A stretch of DNA of 64,000 nt from Altererythrobacter sp. C41 (GCF_016803135.1 NZ_JAEVFE010000006.1:1-64000); one strand, 5' to 3'. Positions 6,891 to 15,737 are shown, counted from the first letter of the stretch. Numbers and translations are program-made. The notes: a model not told the origin generated them from the sequence alone.

Positions 6891-9347
6891 ATGCCTGAGG
6901 CGCAGATCCCGCCCGAGATCGCGGCCTGGTTCGACGCGCGCGGCTGGCGGGTGCGGCGGCATCAGGCGGATATGCTGTCGGCGAGCCAGGCGGGGCGGCA
7001 CGCGTTGCTCGTGGCGGATACCGGCGCGGGCAAGACGCTTGCGGGTTTCCTGCCGACGCTGGCGGACTTCTGCCCGTCGCGGCTCGCCGGTGCGGCGCCG
7101 CCGGAGGGGCTGCACACGCTCTACGTCTCGCCGCTCAAGGCGCTCGCGCACGACGTTCAGCGCAATCTTCTCGCCCCGGTCGAGGAAATGCGCCTGCCGC
7201 TGCGGATCGAGACGCGCAGCGGCGATACCCCGGCCGACCGCAAGCGCCGCCAGCGCGGGCGGCCGCCCCATATCCTGCTGACGACGCCTGAATCGCTTTC
7301 GTTGCTGCTCAGCTATCCGGAGAGCTTCGCCATGTTCGCCGGGCTGAAGAGGGTGGTGATAGACGAGGTCCACGCCTTCGCCACCGGCAAGCGCGGCGAC
7401 CTGCTCGCGCTTTCGCTGGCGCGGCTGCAGGCGATCGCGCCGGCGATGCAGCGCGCGGCGCTTTCCGCGACCGTCGCCGATCCGGAGGGCTTCCGCGAGT
7501 GGCTTGCCCCGTGGGGCGAGATCGATTCGGTCGCGCTGGTCGAAGGAGAGAAGGGCGCGCCACCGGAGGTCGAGATCCTGCTGCCGGAAGAGGAGCGCGT
7601 GCCGTGGGGCGGGCATGCAGGGCGTTGGGCGATTCCCCAGCTCTACGACGAGATCCGCCGCAACCGGACGACGCTGGTTTTCACAAACACGCGCTTTCTC
7701 GCCGAATTCGTGTTTCAGCTTCTGTGGGACGTCAACGACGACAACCTGCCGATCGGCATCCACCACGGCTCGCTGTCGAAGGAAGCGCGGCGCAAGGTCG
7801 AAGGGGCGATGGCGCGGGGCGAACTGCGGGCGCTGGTCGCCACGGCCAGCCTCGACCTCGGCGTCGACTGGGGGGACATCGACTGCGTAGTGCAGATGGG
7901 CGCGCCGAAAGGCTCCTCGCGCCTGCTGCAGCGCATCGGGCGGGCGAATCACCGACTGGATCAGCCGAGCCGTGCCATCCTCGTGCCCGGCAACCGCTTC
8001 GAGTTTCTGGAGGCGACCGCGGCCAAGGACGCGGTCGATCAGGGGCAGCGCGACGGCGAGGATTTCCGCCCGGGCGGCCTCGATGTGCTGGCGCAGCATG
8101 TCATGGCCTGCGCCTGTGCGGCGCCGTTCGACGAGACGGCGCTGCTGGCGGAAGTGCGCGCCTCACTCGCCTATGCCTGGGTCGATGAAACCGTTTGGCA
8201 GCGCGTGCTGGGCTTCGTCGAGAACGGCGGCTACGCGCTGCGGGCTTACGACCGGTTCAAGCGCATTGTCCGCGACCGCCATGGCGTCTGGCGGCTAACC
8301 CATCCCGAACACGCCCAGCGGCATCGGATGAACGCGGGGATCATCGTCGATTCCGAAATGCTCACGGTGCGGTTCCGCAATGGCCGTCAGCTCGGCAAAG
8401 TGGAGGAGCGCTTCGCCGCCTCGCTCTCGCCGGGCGACACCTTCTTCTTCGCCGGCATGAGCCTCGAGGTCGAGCGGGTGAAGGATATGGAGGTCACCGT
8501 GCGCGCCGCGAAGAAGTCGGCCACCATCCCCTCCTATGGCGGCCAGCGGCTGCCGCTGACCACCCATCTGGCAGAGCGGGTGCAGGCGATGCTGGTCGAT
8601 CGCGCTGGCTGGGCGCGCTTTCCCGACGACGTGCGCGAATGGCTCGAAGTGCAGGACTGGCGCAGCCGGCTGCCGGGCCCGGGCGAGTTGCTGGTCGAAA
8701 GCTTCCCGCATGCGAAGAAGCACTACAGCGTCTACTACACCTTCGAGGGGTGGAACGCGAACCAGAGCCTCGGCATGCTGATCACGCGGCGGATGGAGGA
8801 CCGCGGGCTGCTGCCCGGCGGCTTCGTCGCCAACGACTATTCGCTTGCGGTCTGGGGTCTGAAGCCTGTCGCCGATCCCGCGCCGCTCCTATCTCCCGAC
8901 ATCCTGGCGCACGAGTTCGTCGACTGGGTGCAGGAATCACACCTCCTGCGCCGCGCGTTTCGCGAAGTCGCAGTGATCGCGGGCCTCGTCGAGCGCCAGC
9001 ATCCGGGCAAGCGCAAGACCGGCAAGCAGGTCACTTTCTCGACCGACCTCATTTACGACGTGCTGCGCAAGTACGAGCCCGATCACGTCCTGCTCGAGGC
9101 TGCCTGGGCCGACGCGCGCGCGCGGCTGACTGACGTCGGGCGACTCGCGAGCCTGCTAGAGCGCTCGGCCGAGCAACTGGTCCATGTCGAACTCGACCGC
9201 GTCAGCCCGCTGGCGGTGCCTGTCATGACCATGATCGGGCGCGAGGCGCTGCCTCAGGGCGCAGTCGATGAGGAGCTTCTGCTCGAGGCGGAGAGCCTCG
9301 CCGCCGCGGCAATGCGGGTGGATGCGGCGGACGACGAGACGGACTAG
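6891..9347 (+). CDS. Ligase-associated DNA damage response DEXH-box helicase (Lhr-like)
   Basis: An 818-residue superfamily 2 helicase. Walker A DTGAGKT is at residues 43-49, motif Ia SPLKALAHD near 80, and motif II DEVH at 158-161. Motif III SAT, an SF2 domain with ATASLDLGVDWGDID, and motif VI QRIGRANH follow. The size and C-terminal Lhr-like segment fit the helicase that usually travels with an ATP-dependent DNA ligase, a metallo-beta-lactamase-fold exonuclease and the PdeM phosphoesterase in a repair cassette. Here it stands alone, with exbD convergent 13 bases downstream. ATG at 6891 agrees with the normal N-terminus; upstream in-frame codons look like divergent promoter DNA. Confidence 0.88.
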   Translation: MPEAQIPPEIAAWFDARGWRVRRHQADMLSASQAGRHALLVADTGAGKTLAGFLPTLADFCPSRLAGAAPPEGLHTLYVSPLKALAHDVQRNLLAPVEEMRLPLRIETRSGDTPADRKRRQRGRPPHILLTTPESLSLLLSYPESFAMFAGLKRVVIDEVHAFATGKRGDLLALSLARLQAIAPAMQRAALSATVADPEGFREWLAPWGEIDSVALVEGEKGAPPEVEILLPEEERVPWGGHAGRWAIPQLYDEIRRNRTTLVFTNTRFLAEFVFQLLWDVNDDNLPIGIHHGSLSKEARRKVEGAMARGELRALVATASLDLGVDWGDIDCVVQMGAPKGSSRLLQRIGRANHRLDQPSRAILVPGNRFEFLEATAAKDAVDQGQRDGEDFRPGGLDVLAQHVMACACAAPFDETALLAEVRASLAYAWVDETVWQRVLGFVENGGYALRAYDRFKRIVRDRHGVWRLTHPEHAQRHRMNAGIIVDSEMLTVRFRNGRQLGKVEERFAASLSPGDTFFFAGMSLEVERVKDMEVTVRAAKKSATIPSYGGQRLPLTTHLAERVQAMLVDRAGWARFPDDVREWLEVQDWRSRLPGPGELLVESFPHAKKHYSVYYTFEGWNANQSLGMLITRRMEDRGLLPGGFVANDYSLAVWGLKPVADPAPLLSPDILAHEFVDWVQESHLLRRAFREVAVIAGLVERQHPGKRKTGKQVTFSTDLIYDVLRKYEPDHVLLEAAWADARARLTDVGRLASLLERSAEQLVHVELDRVSPLAVPVMTMIGREALPQGAVDEELLLEAESLAAAAMRVDAADDETD

Positions 9348-9360
9348 GCCCTGCGCCGGC

Positions 9361-9777
9361 TCAGCGCGCGGCGAAAGTCCGGTAGTTCTCGTTGCCGACG
9401 AAGCCGAATCTGGTGATCCCCGCCGCCTCGATCGCGTGCAGCGTGCGTGCCGAGATGTCGTAGCTTGCCTGCGAAGCGGGTTCGAACTGCAGCTCCGGCT
9501 CGATTGGCAGGCGGCGGGTTTCGGCCAGAAGTGCGCCGAGCTGCGCGTGGCTCACGGAGTTGCCGTTCCAGAGGACCCGGTCGCTGCCGTCGATGACGAT
9601 GCGGTTCTTCACGTTATCGACCGCGGGACAGTCCGTGCAATCGCGTGGCAAATCGACTTCGACCGAATGTGTCGCCGCCGGGATCGTGATCACGAACATG
9701 ATCAGGAGGACGAGCATCACGTCGATGAGCGGGGTGGTGTTGATTTCGCCCAATGGCCGGCTGCCGGGTACTGACAT
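9361..9777 (-). CDS. ExbD/TolR-family biopolymer transport protein (third copy)
   Basis: A 138-residue ExbD-like protein. LGEINTTPLIDVMLVLLIMF is the canonical entry into the single transmembrane helix with its essential aspartate, followed by a periplasmic domain that ends GFVGNENYRTF, almost the same as in the neighbouring exbD (9912-10370). It lies downstream of a strong terminator and has its own hairpin-sequestered Shine-Dalgarno, so it looks like a tandem duplicate now expressed separately. A Cys pair (RDCTDC) after the helix replaces the Pro-rich linker of the neighbour. Start ATG at 9777 has GGGAG upstream. It presumably pairs with ExbB to energise TonB, perhaps for a subset of receptors. 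Confidence 0.85.
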   Translation of the reverse strand: MSVPGSRPLGEINTTPLIDVMLVLLIMFVITIPAATHSVEVDLPRDCTDCPAVDNVKNRIVIDGSDRVLWNGNSVSHAQLGALLAETRRLPIEPELQFEPASQASYDISARTLHAIEAAGITRFGFVGNENYRTFAAR

Positions 9778-9783
9778 CGCACT

Positions 9784-9801
9784 TCTCCCACAGTTGGGAG
9801 A
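9784..9801. promoter_or_regulatory. Perfect hairpin over the exbD (third copy) ribosome-binding site
   Basis: TCTCCCA (9784-9790) and TGGGAGA (9795-9801) form a 7-bp perfect stem with a four-base loop. On the minus strand the second arm holds the GGGAG Shine-Dalgarno of the exbD gene starting at 9777. It could be a translational switch or a protein-binding operator; which one is not determinable from sequence. Confidence 0.5.
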
Positions 9802-9858
9802 TGTCATACCATGACGCGTCGCGTTCACCAAGCGCACCTGCGCCCTCGGAGCGCAACG

Positions 9859-9888
9859 AAAAAGGGGGCGGATCGCTCCGCCCCCTTT
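9859..9888 (-). terminator. Intrinsic terminator after the second exbD
   Basis: AAAGGGGGCGGA (9861-9872) and TCCGCCCCCTTT (9877-9888) form a 12-bp perfect stem with loop TCGC. On the minus strand the stem runs into five T. It closes the tonB-exbB-exbD-exbD operon and separates the third exbD gene from it. Confidence 0.9.
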
Positions 9889-9911
9889 CGGTGTTCGTTC
9901 GTACGTTCGGA

Positions 9912-10370
9912 TCAGCCGGTCGGGTTGGCCGGCCCGCCGGTGGTGAACGTCCGGTACTTCTCGTTGCCGACGAAGCCGAATTTGGTCACGCCGGAAACCT
10001 TGATGATGTTCAGCACCTTGGCCGAGAGATCGTAGCTCGCGAACTGCTCGGGCTCGAACTGCAGCTCGGGCTCCGGGTCGATCGACTTGCTGATCTCGAG
10101 GTTGCGGACCAGTTCGCTCTGATCGATCGAATCGCCGTTCCAGAGGATCTCGCCCGTCTGGGTGATGACGATCTTGTTCTTGATCGGATCGATCTGGTCT
10201 TCCGGCGGCGGATTCGGGTTCGGCGCCGGAAGATCGATGTCGACCGAGTGCGTCGCAACCGGGATCGTGATGATGAACATGATGAGGAGAACGAGCATGA
10301 CGTCGATCAGCGGCGTCGTGTTCATCTCCATCATCGGGGTGCCGTCGTCGCGGCCGCCTGACATTGCCAT
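9912..10370 (-). CDS. exbD: ExbD biopolymer transport protein (second of operon)
   Basis: A 152-residue ExbD. EMNTTPLIDVMLVLLIMF marks the cytoplasmic start and single membrane helix with the proton-carrying Asp. A proline/asparagine-rich linker (PAPNPNPPPEDQ) precedes the periplasmic domain, which ends GFVGNEKYRTF. With ExbB it forms the proton-driven motor that energises TonB for outer-membrane receptors. ATG at 10370 has AGGAG upstream. It is last in the tonB-exbB-exbD-exbD order and is followed by a terminator. Sphingomonads and xanthomonads often carry two different ExbD subunits in this operon. Confidence 0.92.
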   Translation of the reverse strand: MAMSGGRDDGTPMMEMNTTPLIDVMLVLLIMFIITIPVATHSVDIDLPAPNPNPPPEDQIDPIKNKIVITQTGEILWNGDSIDQSELVRNLEISKSIDPEPELQFEPEQFASYDLSAKVLNIIKVSGVTKFGFVGNEKYRTFTTGGPANPTG

Positions 10371-10405
10371 GGTGGGCTACTCCTGAATTCTATCCGCGGA
10401 CCGGA

Positions 10406-10939
10406 TCACGCGTTCGGATCGACCGGGTTCGAGATGAAGCCGATCGTGGGATAACCGGCCGCCTGGACGTTGTAGATCGTGCCCGCAACGCACCGCCACG
10501 GGGCATTCACGTCGCCGCGGATGTGGACCTGCGGGATCTTGTCGGGATCTTCCATGATCGCCTCCGGACCACCCGCGCGCTGCACGATCGCGTCGAGCCG
10601 TTCGAACGCCCGGTCGTAGAGCTCCTGCGAGTCCACCGGGGTCGTGTTGTTGAAGTAGACCCGGCACTCGCCTTCGCGCGAGGCGCCTTCGAAACCAGGC
10701 TCACCCGCACTGCGGCCCGCGGCATCGGTGGTGCTCACGGTCAGCTGCAGGTTCTCGACCTTGTCCTTGGATTCGGTCGACTCGAACACGGGGATGCGGA
10801 GCTTTTCGATGGTCTGGATCGCAACCGGCACCGCGATGAGGAAGATGATGAGAAGCACCAGCATCACGTCCACGAGCGGCGTGGTGTTGATCTCCGACAT
10901 CGGCCTTTCGTCGCCGCCGCCTCCCGTCGAAATCGCCAT
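10406..10939 (-). CDS. exbD: ExbD biopolymer transport protein (first of operon)
   Basis: A 177-residue ExbD paralogue, longer than its neighbour. EINTTPLVDVMLVLLIIF gives the membrane helix with the conserved Asp. The periplasmic part is enlarged, with inserted segments rich in Asp/Glu and a Cys in GECRVYFNN and another in WRCVAGTIYN that could form a disulphide. It ends PTIGFISNPVDPNA. It lies between exbB and the second exbD and is co-transcribed with them. Having two ExbD types suggests hetero-oligomeric ExbB-ExbD complexes, but this is inference. Confidence 0.9.
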   Translation of the reverse strand: MAISTGGGGDERPMSEINTTPLVDVMLVLLIIFLIAVPVAIQTIEKLRIPVFESTESKDKVENLQLTVSTTDAAGRSAGEPGFEGASREGECRVYFNNTTPVDSQELYDRAFERLDAIVQRAGGPEAIMEDPDKIPQVHIRGDVNAPWRCVAGTIYNVQAAGYPTIGFISNPVDPNA

Positions 10940-11013
10940 GACTATATCCTATCCAACTTATCTATTTCGGAGGTCATGCTGGTCCGGCCGAAGCCGGCCC
11001 AGCATCACGGCTA

Positions 11014-11811
11014 TCAGCGCTTCGTCGTGGTGGTCGTGGTCGTGCCCGTAGCCGGGGCGGTGGCCGCAGCCTTGCCCGCCTGCTGGGTCGACGCCGCCTT
11101 GGTCAGCACCGCCGGCTTCACCGCACCCTTCGAATTGATGTTCGCGAGGATGTCGGTCGAGAAGCCCGAAAGCAGCTCGGCGATACGCTTGTTGCGGCTC
11201 TGAAGCCAGTTGTAGGCGAGCACCGCGGGAACGGCGACGAGCAGACCGATGGCGGTCATGATCAGCGCTTCACCGACCGGACCGGCGACCTTGTCGATCG
11301 AGGCCGAACCGGCGATGCCGATGTTGATCAGCGCGCGGTAGATACCGATAACGGTACCGAGCAGACCGACGAACGGTGCGGTCGCACCCACGGTCGCGAG
11401 GAACGGCAGACCGCCCGCGAGCTTGGAGTTGATCGACGCTTCCGAACGGGCCAGCGAGCCGTGCAGCCAGTCGTGTGCTTCGAGGCTGTCGGTCATCTTG
11501 CTGTGCGCGTCTTCGGCGGCAAGGCCGTCGTCGACGAGCTGGCGCCATGCGCTGTTCTTGTTGAGCTTGGTCGCGCCCTCGCGCAGCGTGCTCGCACGCC
11601 AGAACTGGCCGCGCACGTTCTTGTACTCGGCAAAAATCTTCCGCTGCTCGAGCAGCTTGGTGATCAGGATGTAGAACGATCCGACCGACATGATGACGAG
11701 CACGCCGAAGATCGACCAGGCGATCACGCCGCCCTGTTCCATGGCTTCCATGAAGCCGAAGGAGTTCTGGGGGGCAGCCTCTCCGGCGGCGGCAAGAAGT
11801 TCGATAAGCAT
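11014..11811 (-). CDS. exbB: ExbB/TolQ/MotA-family proton channel protein
   Basis: A 265-residue inner-membrane protein. An N-terminal helix (GGVIAWSIFGVLVIMSVGSFYI) is followed by a cytoplasmic stretch. The paired C-terminal helices carry FLATVGATAPFVGLLGTVIG and EALIMTAIGLLVAVPAVLAYN, the MotA/TolQ/ExbB signature. The tail is rich in Ala and Thr (TTTTTTTKR). It is the pentameric stator subunit of the TonB energising complex. The gene lies directly downstream of tonB and upstream of the two exbD genes, as expected for a complete TonB system. ATG at 11811 follows AGGAC/AGAGG-type sequence. Confidence 0.93.
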   Translation of the reverse strand: MLIELLAAAGEAAPQNSFGFMEAMEQGGVIAWSIFGVLVIMSVGSFYILITKLLEQRKIFAEYKNVRGQFWRASTLREGATKLNKNSAWRQLVDDGLAAEDAHSKMTDSLEAHDWLHGSLARSEASINSKLAGGLPFLATVGATAPFVGLLGTVIGIYRALINIGIAGSASIDKVAGPVGEALIMTAIGLLVAVPAVLAYNWLQSRNKRIAELLSGFSTDILANINSKGAVKPAVLTKAASTQQAGKAAATAPATGTTTTTTTKR

Positions 11812-11889
11812 TGCGAAAGTCCTCTCAGAAAGAAGCAGATTGGGAAGAAGAGACCCGCCGCCGCGCCCTGCGCGGCGGCGGAAAAACAG

Positions 11890-12558
11890 CTAGTTCGGGA
11901 TCTCCCAGCGAACGGTGCTGGAGTAGTTCCCCGCAACCTCGTCACCGTTGCCGTTCGTCGCCGGACGGAAGCGGGCGCGCCGTTCGATCAGGCTGCAAGT
12001 CGCTTCCTTGAGTTCCGACGGAGCCGAGCCGCCGGTGATCGAGCACGATTCGACGCGGCCGTTTGCTCCCACACGCACGGTGAACGAAGCGGTGCCGGTG
12101 TATTCGCGGTTGATCCAGCTGCTGCGATAGTCCGAGGTCGTAACCCAGCTACCGGGATTGTTCCGCGGCTCGGGGTTCTTCGGCGGGAACCGCGGCGGCG
12201 GCGGGGGCGGGGGAGCCGGCGGGGCCGGCGGCGGCACGCGCAGCACGGGCGGTGCGGGCGGCGGAATCGTCGGCTGCGTGCGGATCGGCGGCGGAGCCGG
12301 CGCGATACTGATCGGCGGCGGCGGTGCGACCGGCGGCGGCGGCGCGGTGTCGGGTTCCGGCGGCGGCGGCGGTTCGTCTTCCGGCTCGGGTGGCGGCGGC
12401 TCCTCGATATCCACCGTCGTCACGCGTTCGACCACCTGGGTAACCGCCTCATAGGCGAGACCGGTGATCAGCGCATATCCGAGCAGGATATGGATAACCG
12501 CCACTATGACCAGGGCGACGACCCGGTTTCCGCTCATTTGTTGGTCAGCGTAGGCCAT
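11890..12558 (-). CDS. tonB: Energy transducer TonB
   Basis: A 222-residue protein with a short cytoplasmic start, one signal-anchor helix (VVALVIVAVIHILLGYALI), and a periplasmic spacer of about 90 residues made mainly of proline with Glu and Ala. The C-terminal TonB domain contains YTGTASFTVRVGANGRVESC and FRPATNGNGDEVAGNYSSTVRW. It transmits proton-motive force from ExbB/ExbD to TonB-dependent receptors such as the one at 58570. It heads the leftward operon tonB-exbB-exbD-exbD. The presumptive promoter lies in 12559-12898. No Fur box could be called with confidence. Confidence 0.93.
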   Translation of the reverse strand: MAYADQQMSGNRVVALVIVAVIHILLGYALITGLAYEAVTQVVERVTTVDIEEPPPPEPEDEPPPPPEPDTAPPPPVAPPPPISIAPAPPPIRTQPTIPPPAPPVLRVPPPAPPAPPPPPPPRFPPKNPEPRNNPGSWVTTSDYRSSWINREYTGTASFTVRVGANGRVESCSITGGSAPSELKEATCSLIERRARFRPATNGNGDEVAGNYSSTVRWEIPN

Positions 12559-12898
12559 TCAGTCGCATCACTCCATCGTCTCTCGCCGAGGGTAGCCCCG
12601 GCGATTCTCCTCACGACAAGCAAATCCCTTGCCAGAGGGCAATCCCAAATGTCCACCCTGCCGGCCGACTTCGAAAAACGCGAAGGCCGATGGGCCCAGG
12701 CGCCGCGAGGCCAGCATGGGCCTGTCTGCCGCGCATCATGTTGTCTGTTGCGGCAAACTGCCGCGAGCTTTAGCTTCGATGCCGAGGGCGCGCAAACGCT
12801 TTATCGGTTAACTGCGAATTCACGATCGCAAGAGTGAATGGGAACGGAACGACGCAAGGCATCGCGCATTGCGAAAAATGCCCCAAAACTGGAATTTT
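12559..12898. other. Intergenic region with divergent promoters of tonB and a secreted-protein gene
   Basis: No credible gene is seen in these 340 bases. The stretch must hold the promoters for the leftward tonB operon and the rightward gene at 12899. It contains a perfect inverted repeat GCGGCA-aac-TGCCGC (12750-12764), which could be an operator, and a GC-rich imperfect palindrome around 12690-12725. There is no U-run, so these are not terminators. Confidence 0.5.
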
Positions 12899-13741
12899 AT
12901 GGCGGATATGCAGAAACTCACCAAGCTTACGCTCACGCTCGCGGCGGGCCTTTCGGCATTGGCCGCGCCGGCCGCCGCGCAGCCGGCTCCGGCGCCCAAT
13001 GCGCCGACTTATGCCGATCTGGTGGACCTCGCGGACCCGGCCGATCTGGTGATCCGCGCGCAGATTCGCGACCAGGCCCTGCTCAGGCCCGAACGCGCTC
13101 CGGGCGTGCGCCCCGGTTACGGGCGGCTCTATGTCGAGGCGCGTACGCTCGCGCTGATCGCGGGTTCGGAGCCGATCGGCGAATCGATCCGCTACCTGGT
13201 CGACGTGCCGCTGGACGAGGACGGCGATCCGCCCAAGCTGAAGAAGCAGGAGGTGATCCTGTTCGCCAGATCGGCGGGCCGGCCGGGCGAGATCCAGCTC
13301 ATCGCGCCCACCGCCCAGTTGCCCTGGAGCGAAGCGCTCGCGGGCAGATTGCGCCCCGTCCTGGCGGAACTGTCGGCTGCCGACACGCCGCCTTCGGTCC
13401 TCGGCGTGCGCGACATTCTCTCGATGCCGGGCAACCTCGCGGGGGAATCGGAGACCCAAATGTTCCTCAATACGGACGGCGACGGGCCGGTCTCGATCAC
13501 CGTCGTGCGGCGTCCGAACATGGCGCCGGTGTGGGGAGTCTCGTGGACCGAGATCGTCGACCAGGCCGCGCGACCGCCGGCGAAGGACACGCTCGCCTGG
13601 TACCGGATCGCTTGCTTCCTGCCCGACGATCTCCCGGCCGACGCCAACCTCGCGCAGGACCCGGCCTCCCGCGCGCAGGCGGAGGAGGACTTCCGCTTCG
13701 TGCAGCAGAGCCTCGGGCCCTGCCGGCGCAACCGCAGCTAG
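12899..13741 (+). CDS. Secreted protein of unknown function
   Basis: A 280-residue protein with a Sec signal peptide (QKLTKLTLTLAAGLSALAAPAAAQ, cut after AAA). The mature part starts with a proline/alanine stretch, then YADLVDLADPADLVIRAQIRDQA, and is a mixed alpha/beta protein with no motif I recognise; a C-terminal Cys (SLGPCRRNR) may pair with that in RIACFLPDD. The start is uncertain: ATG at 12899 (MADMQK) or 12908 (MQKLTK) both give a good signal peptide. Homologues are expected in Sphingomonadales, but no function is known. It stands between tonB and hom as a single gene. Confidence 0.6.
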   Translation: MADMQKLTKLTLTLAAGLSALAAPAAAQPAPAPNAPTYADLVDLADPADLVIRAQIRDQALLRPERAPGVRPGYGRLYVEARTLALIAGSEPIGESIRYLVDVPLDEDGDPPKLKKQEVILFARSAGRPGEIQLIAPTAQLPWSEALAGRLRPVLAELSAADTPPSVLGVRDILSMPGNLAGESETQMFLNTDGDGPVSITVVRRPNMAPVWGVSWTEIVDQAARPPAKDTLAWYRIACFLPDDLPADANLAQDPASRAQAEEDFRFVQQSLGPCRRNRS

Positions 13742-13830
13742 CGCGCGCCCAAGCGAAACTGGTTCCCATGCCGCCGCCTCGCGGGTTAGGGGCGGCGCCA
13801 TGAAACGCGTCGCCAACAAACGCCGCCGCC

Positions 13831-15141
13831 ATGGCTGAGCCGCTGCGCATCGCGCTGGCCGGGCTCGGCACAGTGGGGGCGGGCGTGATCCGCCTGCTCG
13901 AAACCAACGCCGCGCTGCTGCGTGCCCGCTCCGGGCGCGAGCTGCAGATCGTCGCAGTCAGCGCGCGCGAGCGCCACAAGAACCGCGGCGTCGACCTCTC
14001 CTCCTTCGCCTGGGTCGACGACATGGCGGAGCTGGCCGCGCGCGACGATGTCGACGTCGTGGTGGAGCTCGTCGGCGGGTCGGACGGGCCAGCGCTGGCC
14101 CTGGCGCGCCGGGCGATCGGCTCGGGCAAGGCGCTGGTTACGGCGAACAAGGCGATGATCGCGCACCACGGTGCCGAACTTGCTGGCGCCGCCGAGCAGG
14201 CCGGCATCGCGCTCAAGTTCGAAGCCGCGGTCGCGGGCGGCATTCCGGTGGTCAAGGCCCTGCGCGAAGGCGCGGCCGCGAACGCCATCGGGCGCATCTA
14301 CGGCATTCTCAACGGCACTTCGAACTACATCCTCTCGACCATGGAGGCGACCGGCGCCGGCTTCGACGAGACGCTGGCCGAGGCGCAGAGGAAGGGGTTC
14401 GCAGAGGCCGATCCCGCGTTCGACATCGAAGGCACCGACGCCGCGCACAAGCTCGCGATCCTCGCTGCGATCTGCTTCGGCGCCGAGGTCGATTTCACCG
14501 GGGTGACTTGCGAGGGCATCACCCGCGTGCGGGCGGAGGACATCGCCCGCGCCGACACGCTCGGCTACGTCGTGCGACTGATCGGCATGGCGGATCTGGA
14601 AGCGGGGGAGGACGGTGCGACGGCCCTGCTCCAGCGGGTCAGGCCGTGCCTGGTACCCAAGGGCCACCCGCTCGCGCACGTCACCGGAGCGACCAACGCG
14701 GTCGTGGCCGAGGGCAATTTCTCGGGCCGCCTGCTGTTCCAGGGCGCCGGGGCGGGTGCGGGACCGACCGCGAGCGCGGTCGTTGCCGACCTGATCGACA
14801 TCGCCCGCGGAGAAATCGGCGCGCCGTTCTCCATCCCTTCGGCCGAGATAGCGCCGATGCCGCGCGCCGAGGCTGGACACCGCACCGGCCGCACTTACCT
14901 GCGCTTCACCGTCGCCGACCGTCCCGGGGTGCTGGCCGAGATGACCGCCGCGATGCGCGACGCGGGCGTCTCGATCGAAAGCCTGATCCAGCAGGGCCGG
15001 CAGGAGGAAGGCGGCGAGGTCCTCGTCGCGATGGTCGCGCACGAGGGGCCCGAGCGGAACGTACAGCACGCACTGGAGCTCCTGCGCGGCTCCGACAGCT
15101 TCACCGCGCCGCCGCTGTCGATGCAGATCCTCGGCGACTGA
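13831..15141 (+). CDS. hom: Homoserine dehydrogenase
   Basis: Reduces aspartate semialdehyde to homoserine, the branch point to threonine, isoleucine and methionine. The 436-residue length matches the long, ACT-containing form. The NAD(P)-binding loop GLGTVGAG is at residues 11-18, the homoserine-binding block has GGIPVVKALREG and LNGTSNYIL, and the C-terminal ACT domain (from about 355) reads LRFTVADRPGVLAEM. The ACT domain normally mediates feedback inhibition by threonine. There is no clear Shine-Dalgarno; ATG at 13831 fits the family N-terminus. The downstream neighbour on the opposite strand ends three bases away. Confidence 0.96.
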   Translation: MAEPLRIALAGLGTVGAGVIRLLETNAALLRARSGRELQIVAVSARERHKNRGVDLSSFAWVDDMAELAARDDVDVVVELVGGSDGPALALARRAIGSGKALVTANKAMIAHHGAELAGAAEQAGIALKFEAAVAGGIPVVKALREGAAANAIGRIYGILNGTSNYILSTMEATGAGFDETLAEAQRKGFAEADPAFDIEGTDAAHKLAILAAICFGAEVDFTGVTCEGITRVRAEDIARADTLGYVVRLIGMADLEAGEDGATALLQRVRPCLVPKGHPLAHVTGATNAVVAEGNFSGRLLFQGAGAGAGPTASAVVADLIDIARGEIGAPFSIPSAEIAPMPRAEAGHRTGRTYLRFTVADRPGVLAEMTAAMRDAGVSIESLIQQGRQEEGGEVLVAMVAHEGPERNVQHALELLRGSDSFTAPPLSMQILGD

Positions 15142-15144
15142 GCG

Positions 15145-15681
15145 CTATTGCGGCGGCGGGTCGGCGGCAGGTTCCGGCTCGCTCGCGGTCTGCTCCTCCG
15201 GCTCCCCATCGTAGCCGCGCGGTGCGAGCCCGCGCCCGACGCGTGCCGCATCGGAGCCGGGCGGCGTCTCGGGCAGTTCCTCGAAGTCGATCATGTAGGC
15301 GGGAGGCGCCGGGCAGGGCGGGATCACGCACATGCCGGAGATGGTCGCGGGCCCCTTGAAAATTCCCGGTCCGGACACGTCTGGCGCCTTGGGATCGCCC
15401 TTGTTCATCGTCGCCGCCGCGTATTCGTTCTCCGCGTCCTCGTCGGAGCGGACGCGGAATTGCGACTGCTCCTCCAGCCGCGCACAGACCACGATCTCGT
15501 CGCCTTCGGGCTGCTCGCAATCGGGTTGCGGCGGCGCGGGGGGCGGCGGGCCGTAGGCGTCGCGGGTCGCCTCGAACGCCTGCTCCACCGGATCGGTCAC
15601 GCCGGGGTCCGGGTCGCTCGTCTGCGCCCCGGCCGGTGCGGCGACGAGGCAGAGGGCAAGCGCCAGGTGGTTTCTCGACAT
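15145..15681 (-). CDS. Secreted proline-rich protein of unknown function
   Basis: A 178-residue protein with signal peptide MSRNHLALALCLVAAPAGA (cut before QTSD). The mature chain is rich in Pro, Glu and Asp, with the motif EIVVCAR found near the start of many small sphingomonad exported proteins, and four to five cysteines (CEQPEG, VVCAR, GMCVIPPCP) that could make two disulphides. It starts divergent from glpX and ends convergent with hom. No enzymatic motif is seen. The family is conserved in the order as far as I can judge, but its job is unknown. Confidence 0.6.
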   Translation of the reverse strand: MSRNHLALALCLVAAPAGAQTSDPDPGVTDPVEQAFEATRDAYGPPPPAPPQPDCEQPEGDEIVVCARLEEQSQFRVRSDEDAENEYAAATMNKGDPKAPDVSGPGIFKGPATISGMCVIPPCPAPPAYMIDFEELPETPPGSDAARVGRGLAPRGYDGEPEEQTASEPEPAADPPPQ

Positions 15682-15737
15682 TCCCGCTCCCGCTGTCTAA
15701 GCGCGCTTCCAAGCACTCCCGGAGGACTGAATCCAGT

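Noticed and set aside
6177-8099. A 640-residue minus-strand open frame opposite the helicase
   Set aside because: It overlaps the helicase catalytic motifs and the BON gene in another frame; composition is that of a shadow frame.
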